This document shows, one piece after another, positions 63,721 through 64,000 of a stretch of DNA of 64,000 bases. Position numbers and translations under genes: made by a program. This stretch comes from Elmis aenea (taxonomy: Eukaryota; Arthropoda; Insecta; Coleoptera; Elmidae). The notes under the pieces were generated by a model. It had not been told where the DNA came from. It made no database searches and was given only the letters and a program-made list of their open reading frames with translations. The first letter of the stretch is position 1, and each line of letters opens with the position of its first letter. The DNA is taken from the NCBI GenBank assembly GCA_947652605.1, contig OX393579.1, positions 42,476,970 through 42,540,969 on the forward strand, read 5' to 3'.

Positions 63721-64000
63721 CAGGGATGCGCAAAAGTATGGAAACAGACAAATATCTAGAACACCATTGCAGATAGAACAATGAAATTTTGTACCTGAGC
63801 GGTATGATACTTTTTGGATTCGATGAAAATATTAAAGTTGCAATACGACTTCCGGTTCAACCGGAAACGGACTCAAACTTTGAAATTTTAAATGGAACAC
63901 CCTGTATATTTTTACATTTTTGGATTTCTCTTAACATTTACTTTAAAAGATGTAAAAGGTTGTATTGGTCTAAAGTCAACCGTTTTCGTAAAATTTACAT
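63721..64000 (+). repeat. Start of a CAGGGATGCGCAAAAG repeat, cut by the window edge
   Basis: TA is followed by cagggatgcgcaaaagtatg and gaaacagacaaatatcta, the inverted equivalent of 20680-20730. The blocks cttccggttcaaccggaaac and aacaccctgtatatttttac also match the 20-kb copy in reverse. The element continues beyond the window. Confidence 0.7.

Noticed and set aside
1..64000. CRISPR array, operons or phage features
   Set aside because: Repeats here are dispersed or palindromic, not regularly spaced direct repeats. The TE content is eukaryotic.
1..64000. Arthropod telomeric repeats (TTAGG or TCAGG)
   Set aside because: No tandem run of either was seen, so the Penelope-like copies are not evidence for a telomeric location.

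Overview
This is an AT-rich, gene-poor stretch of a eukaryotic nuclear genome, almost certainly from an arthropod and most likely an insect. I base that on the transposable-element (TE) mix: Jockey-clade and other non-LTR retrotransposons, Penelope-like elements with a GIY-YIG endonuclease, mariner, pogo, piggyBac, PIF/Harbinger and ZMYM1-type hAT relics, and many palindromic elements ending in TACAGGGTG. There are no prokaryotic features. I recognise no intact single-copy host gene, rRNA or tRNA. Nearly all coding sequence comes from decayed TEs, so most coding entries are pseudogenes.

Layout. 0-8 kb: dispersed repeats, an RT tail, a CAGGGTG foldback (3992-4732) and a large palindrome (6032-6926). 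8-15.5 kb: hAT-like and Stowaway-like elements, a four-layer nest (11358-13196: RT relic, foldback, foldback, piggyBac), and a foldback carrying a hAT insertion. 15.5-19 kb: mostly unique AT-rich DNA plus an inverted duplication of an unrecognised coding segment (17415-18123). 19-25 kb: hAT MITEs, a foldback and a nearly full-length pogo-like element (22494-25162). 25-32 kb: a non-LTR element with RNase H, a hAT nested in a Harbinger-like element, and a Jockey relic interrupted by a hAT. 33-41 kb: a PIF/Harbinger element holding a foldback, a short mariner relic, a 2-kb CR1/L2-like retrotransposon, and foldbacks. 41-50 kb: a GC-rich island, two Penelope-like copies with inverted 3' ends, pogo and RTE-like relics. 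50-61 kb: a Jockey relic, a hAT inside a hAT inside a mariner, and two further mariner relics. 62-64 kb: foldbacks and a tandem MITE dimer.

The genes do not form a pathway. What links the window is insertion history: exact target-site duplications (TTAA, TA, TAA and 8 bp) let the order of insertion be read off, and in two places the mirror arm of a palindrome preserves the pre-insertion site. The most unusual signal is a small dyad, ATCTC-N11-GAGAT, near the ends of several foldback elements whose arms are otherwise unrelated.
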